64,000 nucleotides of DNA from Chondrus crispus (lineage: Eukaryota; Rhodophyta; Florideophyceae; Gigartinales; Gigartinaceae). The stretch covers positions 1 through 64,000 of the forward strand of contig NW_005179115.1 of assembly GCF_000350225.1 (NCBI RefSeq). Direction: 5' to 3'. How positions within the stretch are numbered: position 1 is the stretch's first letter; every line of letters starts with the position of its first letter. Made by a program: the position numbers and the translations under genes. The notes below the pieces were generated by a model. It saw only the letters and a program-made list of their open reading frames with translations, did no database searches and had not been told where the DNA came from. Shown piece after piece: positions 1 to 11,375 of the stretch.

Positions 1-2937
1 AAAAGGTGTCCATACAGTGTAGCAGCAAACTCAGCCTCAAAAAGATGACACAAATACTGCAGTTTGCACAAACAGCAATTCCTTCCAAGCGGGATTTAAA
101 AACAATGAAAAAACAAAGAAAGAGAAAAAAACTCACTACTCCATACACACCTACAAGTTGAGGTCAAGACCACCACGCGTAATAATTTAACACGCAAACA
201 AGTAAGGTGCGTTGCTTCTCCCTTGGTCTCGATACCGCCAAGTCTGCAGAACCTCCATCAACACGTATGCTTTGGGATGCTTTGAGACACGCCACAGATT
301 AAAGTCTCTCCATCTGAAAAATCTCGACCCGAGTTGGAATATCTATCGCAGCCGAAGAAACTGTTTCGCTATCGCTTCCGATGCGCATGAGCCAGACGCA
401 TTGCCTCTCACGTGCAATAACGCGGAGGCGTGATCTGCAGCCATTCTTCGTCGCCGACTGACGTTGTGGACTCTCGAGCCCAGAATTTTTCTGAGTGTAT
501 TTTCAGTCCACTATGTTTAATACCGGCCTAGGACACAGTATTCTTCTCTGTACCCACGAACAGCATCCAAAATGATTGAACTGTTACAATGTCGACTTCT
601 TTTCTTCTGCAAGAACTTGGCAGTTTGGTCTTTCGAAGGTGGAGAAAAGACGGCCAGTCCTGCCACAGACAACGGCCTGGAGCTTTGTTTGAAATCTGTC
701 TTGACGGTACAGTATTTGGAAAAGCATATGCCTCTTGCACCCACGTGTCGAGATACAATGTGTCCACTATCTGGTGGGTGTTGCATCGCAATGCAGGTGA
801 AAACGTGTGGATCACCCAGCTCAGCGAGAAAAAAAAACTCAAGCGGTCTTTCCTTCGAACAGCTCACCAAATATGGAAACCTCAAAAGTATTGCGAGGTC
901 TTCGAGGAACAAGGGCGAACTGCTTCTAACCTGTAACAACTGGAGCTTTAGTGAAATAATTTTTTCCAGTTTTTTTCTCTGTGCAATAGTTAACAAAATA
1001 GTTTGTCATGCTTGTTAGTTGCAATCTGTATTGAGGAGACTTGCTCTTCGGTAAACAATGAACTCGACCAGCAAACTTTGAAAGGCGATTTTCTTGTTTA
1101 TATGACTTCCTGATCTCATTCTGTCTCAAGTGAGAACAAGATCATTCCTCCCGCTTGGAGAGCACGGAAGCCTGTGCTCATTCGACCTTTTTTGCGACTG
1201 CTTCGTCATGTACACGATCTACTTTATACACATAAAGGCACGGACGGAAGGGTAGCAATTAAAATAGCTCCTTGTTTACGAGCTGTCAGACCATGCGTCA
1301 CATTAAAATCACACTCTGCCATGTGGATTTTGGTGGTGGCATCGTCACCTCGCATGTGAAATGTGATTTTAAGAAGAAATGGACGAAGTTCTGTACCGCA
1401 TTCATCCGCGATGACGACCAAGAGTTTCCCAAGTTTCGTGCACATATTTAAGGACTAGAAGGACAAACATACCATTTGGTGTCCTGCGAGGAAAAGAAAG
1501 GACGGTACTAAATTCAGATACGAAACATATGCAGAATTCTCCTGTTCACAGTGCATGATGAGCCGGGGGTGGTTGGACCGAACATTTCCATGCAACTTTC
1601 ACGAGTGTTTACTGTCCAAGGTGGCCGTAAGAGTTATTAAATGAGGAAATTGTCAAATGAAGAAGCCCAAGTGCTCGCCCTCTCGAAAGCTGACATCAGC
1701 CCCATCAGAAGCCCCGTTAGAGTATATAGATACTGATTTTGTGTGCCGCTTCATCATTTGGTCAAGGCTATACAAGACTGCTCAGCGAGAAAAGTTCCGG
1801 TCCGACCAACATAAATTACATTTTTTGAACGTCAATGCAAACGTATACGTGTTTCAGCTCTGAGAGGGAGATATTCTTCGAAACGTACCGTAAACTATAG
1901 ATACAGACTATAAAGTTATTAATGCTGGAGATTCATGTATTCTGTACAGTTTTAACGGAATTCACGATAGGGGTTTCTAATACTTTAATATCGTAATATT
2001 CCGCTTCTTTCCATAGCCTGCGTTAGTATCGTTTGAGGAAAGGATTTTCCGGACGTAGCTTTTCAGCAGTTTCGTACTCAGCCAGAAAACATATACTCAG
2101 CTAGAAAATATGGAGCGCTTAGAGAGGTAGGGCTATTTATTTTCATTTTAGTTCCGATGGAGCATGTAAGAATATATTGCTGTAGAGATGATTTTTTTTC
2201 GTGCACGTCGACTTGGATCAATGCCTTTGCAAGATTTCATGTGAGCTATTGGCAGAACAGGATTTTACCTTGCTTGTCACAAGACTAAATTAGGGTATCA
2301 TGGAGAGGAAAAGCAAACAAAAAGTTGGACGCAGTCCGAAACATGCGTTCCATGATGATGTCCGCTACTTTTTGAATTCAGCTATTTTAAAAAGCTAATT
2401 TCGAAAACGTCTACTTCAGGGGCAGAGATTTAAAGTGGTCTCTGTAATAAACAGAAATGACGTATTCGTGGTCAGCTGATACTTTGTATATCGGTTCTTG
2501 GTGTGCGGAAGCTAGCATGTTCGGTGCAGATCGGCAGTAGCGCTCTCTCTAGTCATCACCGAACCGTGTTACAGATATTGAACGGATCTTATTCATTGCT
2601 TGGCCACACGAAAGTAGTTATTTTGTATACTGAGACACGACAAGAGTTTCATTCTATACGTACTATTCGACTATGACTGTGGTTAAGATCGGAACTTGTA
2701 TGTTGATCGAGATTGATGAATATGCAGTTATCAACAGCAGTCTTGGTCCAGAATCGACTCTTGCCCCTCTGTCAAGTGGTGGAAACTAGTGAACACACCA
2801 TGCTCCACTGTACAAGAAACTTAGCGAAGATATTAACGTGATCACCCCTCACGGCGTCGATACGGATTGTCTCTAGAGCGTCTGGACGTTATATGACCTC
2901 ATGTGAGCCATTTTGTAATTTCTTAAGATCTGCAATA
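1..2937. other. Non-coding stretch, no gene recognised
   Basis: Nothing here can be supported as a gene. Open frames between 517 and 1018 overlap on both strands and none shows a domain pattern I recognise. A pair of 11-base inverted repeats (about 1303-1313 and 1362-1372) flanks a 48-base loop. Base composition is AT-rich compared with the genes at the right end of the window. It is probably intergenic or very old transposon-derived DNA. Confidence 0.5.
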
Positions 2938-3616
2938 AGGTTGTCCGTAAAATAACGCGTTTTTTTCCATTTGCCGACAAACTCGCTGGACGTAAAGTAA
3001 ACCCGAGATTGAAAAATTCCACGAGTTTTGCGGAATGACCTCCAGCAAGGTACCTGCCCGCAACAAACGCAGGTCTGGTACATCGTTATGCCGCCCGACG
3101 GATCATGTGCACCTGCGCGAATACTCGCTGAAGCGAATATTGTAGCTCGCCACAAGGATAGAAAGGTTCTCAGTCGAAAGGGCGATGTGTTGCGCCATCT
3201 TGACAGGCTGAGTGGGGCCGTTTGGAGAGGACCGCTTTTTAGCAGCTTCTACTTGTCTATCTTTCGCGGTTGCTTCGGCGGCATATGTGGCAGATCTTGT
3301 GGCGCTTTAATCCGTTGATGGACTCTGGGTAGATGAAGTGGTAGGTGCGTCCATGACGCAAAACCGGTACAACCCGTCTAGTATGAGACTCTTTGTGCTG
3401 ATGAAAGAGCGGAAACCCCACTTCGTTTTCCTTCAAGACGGGTCGATCCGGCACTGCTGCAATCAGGCGGATGTGAAAACTCGTGGAAAACTCACATGCC
3501 CCGAGTTTTCGGTATGCTGTGAGTTTGCAAAACACGTTGTCTGAAAATTTTGCGATCAAAAAATCCGGGCAAACTCGGTGCCAAAACACATGTTTTCACG
3601 ACTTTACGGACAACCT
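2938..3616 (+). mobile_element. Tc1/mariner-type element, internally deleted and decayed
   Basis: The element is bounded by inverted copies of AGGTTGTCCGTAAA (2938-2951 and, reversed, 3603-3616), each next to a TA dinucleotide (2936-2937 and 3617-3618). That is the target duplication expected of Tc1/mariner transposons. On the plus strand, 3338-3480 reads HFVFLQDGSIRH, which resembles the FxFQQDGAPxH motif around the second catalytic Asp of mariner/IS630 transposases. The reading frame is broken on both sides and the element is only 679 bp, about half the usual length, so it is non-autonomous. The TIRs and TA sites are seen directly; the family call rests on one short motif. Confidence 0.6.
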
Positions 3617-3680
3617 TAATATATGCGAATTTCGCTCTCGGGTTTTTTTTGGCAAATTGAAGAAAAACATATTTGCGCGA

Positions 3681-3685
3681 ACTGT
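3681..3685. repeat. Target site duplication ACTGT, left copy
   Basis: ACTGT immediately precedes the TG of the 5' LTR. The same five bases (9060-9064) immediately follow the 3' LTR. A 5-bp duplication is normal for copia integrases. Confidence 0.85.
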
Positions 3686-4183
3686 TGTTTATGATGCACC
3701 TCACAATTCACGCCGCTGTTTCCTTTTCGGGAATATTAGAAGCGCTCCATTTGTCTCTTTTCTCTTTACTAGGCATCCCGAAGCACCAACTGTTGAAACA
3801 CAACGTTCTGACGCTCTAGCATTTTGTAATTTGTCTCTTTTCTCTTTACTAGGCATCCCGAAGCACCAACTGTTGAAACACAACGTTCTGGCGCTCTAGC
3901 AATTTGTAATTTGTCTCTTTTCTCTTTACTAGGCATCCCGAAGCACCAACTGTTGAAACACAACGTTCTGGCGCTCTAGCATTTTGTAAGTCCTAGCAGC
4001 TCCTTTTTGTTTAAGTAGTTCACTCTCTGCAAAATTAGTTCGGCAGCTCAGACAGCAAATGACCAACCAGTCAACCAACACAGTAAACAGCTCAGCAGCC
4101 GCCACTGTGTCTTCGTCCTGGCAAAGACCAGCCAAACTGTTGTGACACAGCACTGTCACTAACGTTTACCCCTGACTTTTATA
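3686..4183 (+). repeat. Copia 5' LTR
   Basis: It starts TGTTTATGATG and ends CTTTTATA and matches the 3' LTR at 8643-9059. It carries three tandem 80-bp units where the 3' LTR has two. Substitutions between the LTRs cluster in the last third (about 4040-4140). Confidence 0.93.
3751..3990 (+). repeat. Three tandem 80-bp units inside the 5' LTR
   Basis: Units are 3751-3830, 3831-3910 and 3911-3990, almost identical. Units two and three match the two units of the 3' LTR base for base, so unit one is the extra copy in this LTR. Confidence 0.95.
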
Positions 4184-4196
4184 GTTATGGGCCCAG
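4184..4196 (+). promoter_or_regulatory. Copia primer-binding site for initiator tRNA-Met (internal, anticodon region)
   Basis: GTTATGGGCCCAG directly follows the LTR. It is the exact complement of the conserved anticodon stem-loop segment CUGGGCCCAUAAC of eukaryotic initiator tRNA-Met. Drosophila copia and yeast Ty5 are known to prime from the same internal part of this tRNA rather than from its 3' end. The ATG within the site (4187-4189), which pairs with the CAU anticodon, is also the first codon of the gag-pol frame. Confidence 0.85.
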
Positions 4197-7100
4197 AGCT
4201 CCCACAGCGCCCCAAGTTCTCTTGGGACTTCAAAAATGCTCCCTGGACCGATGCAAAGGGTTCTCAGGAAGCGTATTACAAATCTGTTGTGCTATGGAAG
4301 ACATTCCATGACAAATTGCCCGCTTCTAACAGTAACAAGATACCTCAAGGGTTGCAAGGCATTATACGGCAGTTTCAGTTTTACGGAAGAGCAACAAATC
4401 TGTGCAAGAAAGTATCTGATGATATAATTCAATCTGATGGTGGTGCTCTTGCAGTCTCAAAAGCCATTTACAAATGTGACCCGCTTTCAGTCATTACGGA
4501 TACCTTTTCTAAGTTCTCTATCGTGCTACAGACTATCCGAAGCGCTTCAAAATCGTTCCGAAACTTCGAATCGCGCTTTGAAGCATCCGTTTGTAGCTAC
4601 AATGCTACCGCGCCAAGTGCAAAGCTCCCTGAATCCCTGGTGGTGTTCATGCTCATTGGCAATTCTGGGCTCGAAGACAATCAACGTGTCTCTATTCTGT
4701 CGGCCGTTGCCCCCAAGCTTGATGTTCTAGAAAATGCGCTCATCGACACGGAAAGCATCCTGGAAAAAATCACTTACGAAGACACAGCCTCAATAATTCG
4801 CTCCTTTGATAAGCCCAAGTCTTCCGCAGGTTCATCTACCAGACATCCAGCTACACTACATGCCAACGCGTCCTACCCCCGCAGTGCAAAACACCGAAAG
4901 TTCAGAAAGCACCGCAGCCCAGATGAGATTGCAGAGGTTAGAAAGAATTCCAATTGTAATAGTTGTGGTCGGAGAGGACATTGGGCAGGAGACAAAGAAT
5001 GTCTAAATCCCAAGGAACACAACCACAAACCTCCTTCTGCTGAAGAATCTCGTGACAGGCGGCAGCCTGGCACTGTCACGTTTCACATGGCTCAATTTCA
5101 GCCGGACAACAACACCACTTCTGAAAATGAAATCAACCTTGGCCCTTTGGTTGACGATGGTGCACCCTATAGCTGTATAGGCCTTGAAGAATTTTGTGAG
5201 CTGCAACGTGTGATGATGCCTAAGTTTAATGGTGTATTTGACCCACTACCAGACTCCGTTGCAGACAGGCCTTACTGGAAATACGGCAATGGTGAACACT
5301 CAAGTGATCGACGAAAAATCATTGGTTCAGTTGTACTGACTATTCTCTCTCAGGAAGGCACGCCCGTGCACATTCGCCATTTGATAATTGCAGGGTCGTC
5401 TGTCTGGGTCATAGGCCGTAATGTCACCCCCCATGCTTACATAATACACCTCAACGGTAACTACCTAAAATTCGCTGTGCCTAGCACTGGTGAAATGAAT
5501 ACGTTGGATCTCATTGTTCATGACTTCCATAGCTATCTGCGTCGGGAGAAATTCTTCCACACCAACTTCAAGTCAGTACAAGACCCGCACTGCCATACGT
5601 TGTGTGCATCATCCGCCTCAGCCACTATTACCTGGGAAGACAAGAAAAAGATAATCAAGCGCGTCCATGAACATGTCTGTGGGCACTCCAATTACAATGA
5701 CATCAAATTGCTACTTCAGAGAAACAAGATTTGGGATGAAAACTGCGCGAAATATCTATCTCAGCTACTTGAGTCCTGCCATCACTGCCATGTGGTTGAT
5801 GCACCATCCCGGAACCGCCCTGTTTCTCTTCGTGCCATGTCCAGCACGTTTAATGAAGTGGTCTGCGTTGACCACCTTCATCTTGGTGGTCATGACATTT
5901 TCCATGTAATGGACTCTACGTCGCACTACTCAGCCGGTGCTGTTGTAACCTCCACTACGATGGAAGAAGCTATTGAACAATTTGAATGCTGCTGGATAAC
6001 GCCTTTCTGGTCGCCGGAGTATGTTCAGGGAGACAAAGCGTTTCACAATAATCCATTCAACAACTACCTAAAGTCCCAAGGCATTGGATTTAAACCTGTT
6101 CCACCACGTCGGCACAGTAAGAATGCGATTGAATCGAAGCACAGAATAATCCGTGACATCTTCTTACGTCTTGAGTCTGCAAATCCTGATCTATCTACAA
6201 AGCTGCTCGCCCTTCAATCCATCAGAATATCAAATGATCTGTACGGCAATGACATAGCCTCCGCCAATGAACTTGCGAAAGGATACACGCGCCCGCTCCA
6301 GCATGGCAGCCTACTCACTCTACCGGATGACGTGCTCCAAGCACATGATGAAATCATTGCTAAACGCAAACTCAACAAGATATTGCGCAGCAATGCAGTG
6401 AAGGAAAAGTCGATAACGATTGGGGATATGGTACAGGTATACATTCTCTTAGAGAACCAGAAACGCGGTCACTGGTCCATTTCTAAGCCGGCGCTCAAGT
6501 ACGATGAACCATCACGCACAGTAACAGTCGCTGGCGCCAAAGGCAGGTACATTCAAGCAGCGATTGAAGATACTCGCCACGCGTTGCCCACTGACAACGA
6601 CCTTTTAATTGTGATACAGGACGCAATAGACGTATGCGCTCGGTCTGGCGAAGATGCTGTTGCGCACACCTCAGATGATGAGAAATTGAATGTGGTTGCA
6701 CACAATTATGACGATGATGACAGTGGCTTTGAGGAACTGGACTATTTTAATCGCAACAATGCTCCAATCGCTGATATCGTTGATACGAATGTGGATGGTG
6801 ACGGAGATGCTGATGCTGATGCAGATCCCATGACTGTACCACACAACGAAGGAGAAGAGCTTCATGATGCCCTCACATACAAGCCCGACAATCATGCTGC
6901 ACCCTCCACTCATCATATGGAACTTCGAGAGCGCTCTGGTACTGTGTACTCTTCTGAAATTGAGCTTCAGCCTGGAACCGAATTATTTAGCAGTGAGCAA
7001 GACGATCTCCTGCGCTATCATTTGCGCTTCAAGTCCAAAGAATTCATGTTGCACCAAGGTCAGGGATTGCCAACCCATATCACTCACAATGCCTACACTG

Positions 7101-8611
7101 CTGAGGAACAGAGCTTCGTCAAAACGTGCGAAAGAATTCACGTGTCCAAGGTTCCCAAAAGTGCCAATATCATTGCAAGTCATGTACTCTACAAAGTCAA
7201 AGAACTCGATGATGGAAACAAGATATGCAAGGCACGCATTGCCCCACATGGCAACAAGGATCAGGAGAAACATCTTCTCAAAACCGACTCTGCAGCCTGT
7301 CCACCGCTTGGCATTCGCATTTTGCTCTACTTGCACGCTTTTCCGTTTCTACATTACTAAGGTGGACAACAAGAGCGCATTTCTACAATCTGGCAAAGCA
7401 AATAGAGAAGTTTATGTCATCCACCCCGAGAATGCAATCGTCGCTCATTCTATTGGCTTTTAAAGGTTGCGTCTTATGGCTTGGTTAACGCGAATGCCAA
7501 GTGGCAGAAGCACTCTGACGCATCTCTATTACAGCTAGGACTCCTCACAGTTGTGCACATACCTCAGCTGTTCTATCGCATGGAACATGGAGCTCTTGTA
7601 CTTATTGTTTCCAAGGTGGTCGACGACCTTCTGATCGGTGGTGAACAAAGTGCTCGCACAAAATTTGTGCAACAGCTCTCGGAAGTGTACAAGGTCGGAA
7701 CTATTGTGCACCTTCCCCGTTCTTTTCGCTTCTTGGGACTTACTGTCGAACAAGAAAGCAACGGCAACGTTCGTATCTCAGCCGAAGACAAGCTTCAAGA
7801 CATTTACACATATACGCTCACACGTCCGAGACGCAAGAACCCCACTGCACCTCTCAACTCAGTTGAACTATTCTCCTTTCAATCCGTTAATGGCCAATTG
7901 GGCTTCCTTGGTATGACGGTCAGCCCGTTTGCTGCCTTCGGTTCAAGCTATTTACAACAAACTGCAGATGGTCCTAAGGTTGAGAATATTGTGAAGTAAA
8001 TCGGTATGCTCAAGTGTGTTCAAAGGTTGGGAAGTGTTACAACTTATGCCCGTCCGCAATGTTTGGGCAACTACGAAATTGCTATTGTTATCTTTGCTGA
8101 TGCTGGACGTCCATCGGAATCTGGTCAGCTTGGATATGTTGGTGGTTCGCTCCTAGGTCCTCTCGTACATGGCTCACACATACACACGCTTACGTGAGCT
8201 TCGCACCTCTCTAAGAGGCCGGTGAAATCAATTGCTTCTGCCGAAATTCTCGCAGCAGGAGACGCTATCGACGAAAGAAAGCTGATCGCGAATGTGTACA
8301 AAGCCCTAGTTGGAATAGACATACACCTCTACGTCGTTGTTGACTCCAAGGATTTGTTTTCCTCCCTTTCGACTTGTCGCACCACTGAAGACAAGTCTAC
8401 TCAAGCAGATGTCGCGCTGCTCCGCTACAATTTCGAGACACATCAGCTGAACCAAGTTATTTGGATACCTGGCTCAATCAACCCAGCCGATCCCCTAACG
8501 AGGAAGAATAGCCCGCTTGTTGACACACTTCAGCTCATGCTCTTTGATGGGATGCTTCCTATTGACTTCACAAAGTGCAAAATGCGATCTGCAAGTGCAT
8601 CGCTTGGTTAG
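4187..8611 (+). pseudogene. Copia Gag-Pol polyprotein, disrupted
   Basis: A single frame opens with ATG at 4187 and runs 1,057 codons to 7360. In order it shows a gag region, a zinc knuckle (CNSCGRRGHWAGDKEC, about residues 255-271, with six rather than four residues before the last Cys), an aspartic protease (VDDGAPYS, about residue 322), an HHCC integrase zinc domain (about 490-535) and an integrase core. The core acidic residues are in CVDH, VQGDKAF and NAIESKHR. RT begins near 7100. It leaves frame from about 7355 to 7455, then returns to the original frame with KVVDDLL (the YVDD-type catalytic motif) near 7615. RNase H follows, ending ADPLTRKNS near 8500. In-frame stops lie at 7997-7999 (TAA) and 8195-8197 (TGA). 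A one-frame gag-pol is normal for copia. The upstream part could still give a Gag-PR-IN protein. Confidence 0.92.
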
Positions 8612-8629
8612 GCGAATCGCGTTTCATTC

Positions 8630-8642
8630 AAAAAGGCGGGAA
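8630..8642 (+). promoter_or_regulatory. Copia 3' polypurine tract
   Basis: AAAAAGGCGGGAA, almost all purine, abuts the TG of the 3' LTR. It is the expected plus-strand primer for reverse transcription. Confidence 0.8.
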
Positions 8643-9059
8643 TGTTTATGATGACCTCACAATTCACGCCGCTGTTTCCTTTTTGGGAATATTAGAAGCG
8701 CTCCATTTGTCTCTTTTCTCTTTACTAGGCATCCCGAAGCACCAACTGTTGAAACACAACGTTCTGGCGCTCTAGCAATTTGTAATTTGTCTCTTTTCTC
8801 TTTACTAGGCATCCCGAAGCACCAACTGTTGAAACACAACGTTCTGGCGCTCTAGCATTTTGTAAGTCCTAGCAGCTCCTTTTTGTTTAAGTAGTTCACT
8901 CTCTGCAAAATTAGTTCGGCAGCTCAGACAGCAACTGACCAACCAGTCAACCAACACAGTAAACAGCTCGGCCGCTGCAACTGTGTCTTCGTCCTGGAAA
9001 GGACCTGCCAAGCTGTTGAGACACAGCACTGTCACTAACGTTTACCCCTGACTTTTATA
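8643..9059 (+). repeat. Copia 3' LTR
   Basis: It matches the 5' LTR end to end but has two 80-bp tandem units (8707-8786 and 8787-8866) instead of three. It is followed by the ACTGT target duplication. Confidence 0.93.
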
Positions 9060-9323
9060 ACTGTATGTAACTACTTTTTGATAATTCGTTATCACTTTGT
9101 CGTGAATATGCTCTCAAATTCTCAACGGTAACTACCATTTGTTGAGCAGATCTAATAAAACTACCTTCCCGGCTTCTCCGAGTTGTTCTCTTATGCAACT
9201 GTAGTAGACTATTGACCTGCAAAAGTCGTCATCTGTGATGATATAATTCAAAGTGGAGAAGAACGAGCGATCTGTAAATATATGAAATTTGAAAATTTTC
9301 ACCTTGTCGTATCTTTTGACATA

Positions 9324-11373
9324 CAGGGGGGGTCTCTTAATTAGTGCACTTTTAGTTAGTGCATATTGGACTTTAATGCACCCTCTGATAGCTTGGCACG
9401 ACTTTGTACAGGTGTACACGTATGTTCCGGGAGCACAATGGTCGTCGCCGTCCGTAGAGAGCGGGTTCCACAGATCCCAGCAACCTTATGCATCTTCGAA
9501 CAACTAATCACACAATGAGCACAACTGAACCGGCATCCAGGGCGTCAAGAACCCGCCTTAGCCTTTCGCAAAAAGAGGAGGTGCTGCGGCGACTTTCACA
9601 GGGTGCTCGGCACGTCGATTTGCAGCGTGATTTCGACTGCTCTCCAAGAATGATATGCAACATCAAGGCCCAAAAGAAACACATCGAACGGGTTCTTAAA
9701 TCACAGCATAACACTTCGGTGAAGGCTGTCTATCCCATTCAGTTCACGGAAATCGAGGATCACCTCTTTTGCTTCGTGCATATCGCACGCTCCGCAAAAT
9801 TGCCTCTCTCCATCGCAACGTTTCAAGCAAAAGCTCACAATGTACGCGACAACTTGGTTAACGTCGTGAAAGACAAGCAGAAGCGAAAGAAAATAAGTTC
9901 GTTCCAAGCTTCAAGTAATTGGGTTCTAGGGTTTACGAAAAGACATTAGATGCGAAGTATCCGCTTGCACGTGGAAGCAGGAAGCGTGCCTGTTAATGTC
10001 GTTTCCTCCGGAATTGCACGCCTTCGTGGAAAGCTTCAAGACTATGATGCAAATTGCATTTTCAACATGGACGAGACGGGCCTATTTTTTAAGTTGTTTC
10101 CGAAAACGAACCTATGTTCTTCCACGAAAGAACCGCAAGAATCTTAGAGGTACAAAAGACATGAAAGCCAAGTTGCGCATCTCTGTTTATGTCTGTTCGG
10201 ACGCTACAGGTCTGCATAAAGTGCCGCTGGCCATCATTGGTACCACCCAGAACCCCCGTTGTTTCCGCAGAGGACCACCGGAAGTTCCGTACTTTAGTCA
10301 GCGGAGCGCTTGGTCTGACTCTGTCACGCATCAGCGTTGGTTCGGGGAAGTGTTCCTTCCCCTCGTCCGCCGGCATACTTCAAAGAACGTTGCGCTGATT
10401 ATGGACAACTGAGGGCCTCACACTACGGGCGTACTGGATGTGAACGGTCAAGTTTCTATTTTGACGCTCCGAACTGCACATCCCTTTTCCAGCCGATGGA
10501 CATGGGTGTGATTGCCACCCTGAAGGCAAAGTACAAGAGCAGACTTTTAAAGAAAATTATTCACGCCATAGAAGAGAGCGAGAATCTTAGAAACGCGGCG
10601 AAAGGTATGAAGGCTGGGATGAAGGGGCTCGACAAGGGCCACGACCCGCACATGCTTGACGTCATTGAGCTTTTGAAGGATGCCTGGGACGACGTAACGG
10701 TGAGGACTATCGCCAGATGTTGGGGGAAGACTAACATTTTGCGGCGCAGTTTACAAGCTGATCTGGTTAATGAACACGGTAAGAATACATCTTATGGTCG
10801 AAGGGCGTTGGACGAAGATGTACGTAAGCTTTGTACGGTACTATCACAGTTGAAGGTCTCTGCCCCTCACCAGATCGATATCGCACAACAACTGCTTTCT
10901 ATTGATGTGCAGGACATGGAGCTTGTTGCTCACTGGGAAGCGGTCGAAGAGGATTCAGAAGTTCTACAGGCTATGGTAGACGATTGCATGGAGGATGTAG
11001 GAGCCGAAGAGGGCTGTACGGGAGAAGAAAAGGACTCCAGCAACGGTGAAGAGTCAGGAGAAGGGAGTGAGTCTGGCGGAGGGGGAGCTACCGTGACATC
11101 GATGGGTGATGTGGTTCAAGCCTTTGCGCAGGCAAAGCGATATTGTGAGGAGGTGCGTGTTACGGAGGTGTCCTAACATTTACATCTTGCTAAGGGAGCG
11201 TTGAGCCGTGTCTATAATGAACACACGAAGCGTCATTGACGGCAGACGCTGGTAATGGAACATTTCGTTGCCCCGTAAACTACTTTTTAGCGAGCCCCTT
11301 AGGTAAAGCACATTAAAGATAGTGCACAAAGAATGCGCATGGCACGGGGTGCACTAATTGAGGGGGTCGCCTG
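9324..11373 (+). mobile_element. pogo/Tigger-type DNA transposon with TIRs and TA duplication
   Basis: The 2,050-bp element is flanked by TA (9322-9323 and 11374-11375). The ends are inverted: the left reads CAGGGG followed by TCTTAATTAGTGCAC, and the right, reversed, reads CAGGCG followed by CTCAATTAGTGCAC (left 9324-9349, right 11349-11373). A start with CAG and TA target sites is typical of the pogo branch of Tc1/mariner. It encloses a decayed transposase. A spare subterminal GTGCA motif recurs inside both ends. Confidence 0.85.
9515..11176 (+). pseudogene. pogo-like transposase (CENP-B type HTH plus DDD domain), broken
   Basis: The N-terminal 70 residues resemble the Psq/CENP-B helix-turn-helix (LSLSQKEEVLRRL ... 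DLQRDFDCSPRMICNIK). The catalytic part shows FNMDETGLFFKLFP near 10060 (first Asp), VALIMDN near 10400 (second Asp) and SLFQPMDMGV near 10490 (third Asp). This is the DDD arrangement of pogo elements. It has an in-frame TAG at 9947, a frame change near 10105, a TGA at 10410 right after the second Asp motif, and another frame change near 10455. The C-terminal tail is very acidic and Gly/Ser-rich (about 10940-11090). An alternative upstream ATG lies at 9488. The product is dead as it stands. Confidence 0.88.
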
Positions 11374-11375
11374 TA

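Larger units (their letters stand above)
3681..9064 (+). mobile_element. Ty1/copia LTR retrotransposon, near-complete
   Basis: This is a complete element: a 498-bp 5' LTR, a primer-binding site, one gag-pol reading frame, a polypurine tract and a 417-bp 3' LTR. The 5-bp target duplication ACTGT (3681-3685 and 9060-9064) is intact. The order of domains is gag, zinc knuckle, protease, integrase, reverse transcriptase, RNase H, with integrase before RT, which defines the copia group. The LTRs start with TG and end with TA. Outside the variable 80-bp repeat they differ by about 11 substitutions and one indel, so the insertion is fairly recent but not new. Two short frame problems and two in-frame stops make the copy non-functional. 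Confidence 0.95.

Noticed and set aside
517..1018. Long overlapping frames on both strands (up to 159 codons)
   Set aside because: Three frames overlap, no motif, and composition is that of chance open frames.
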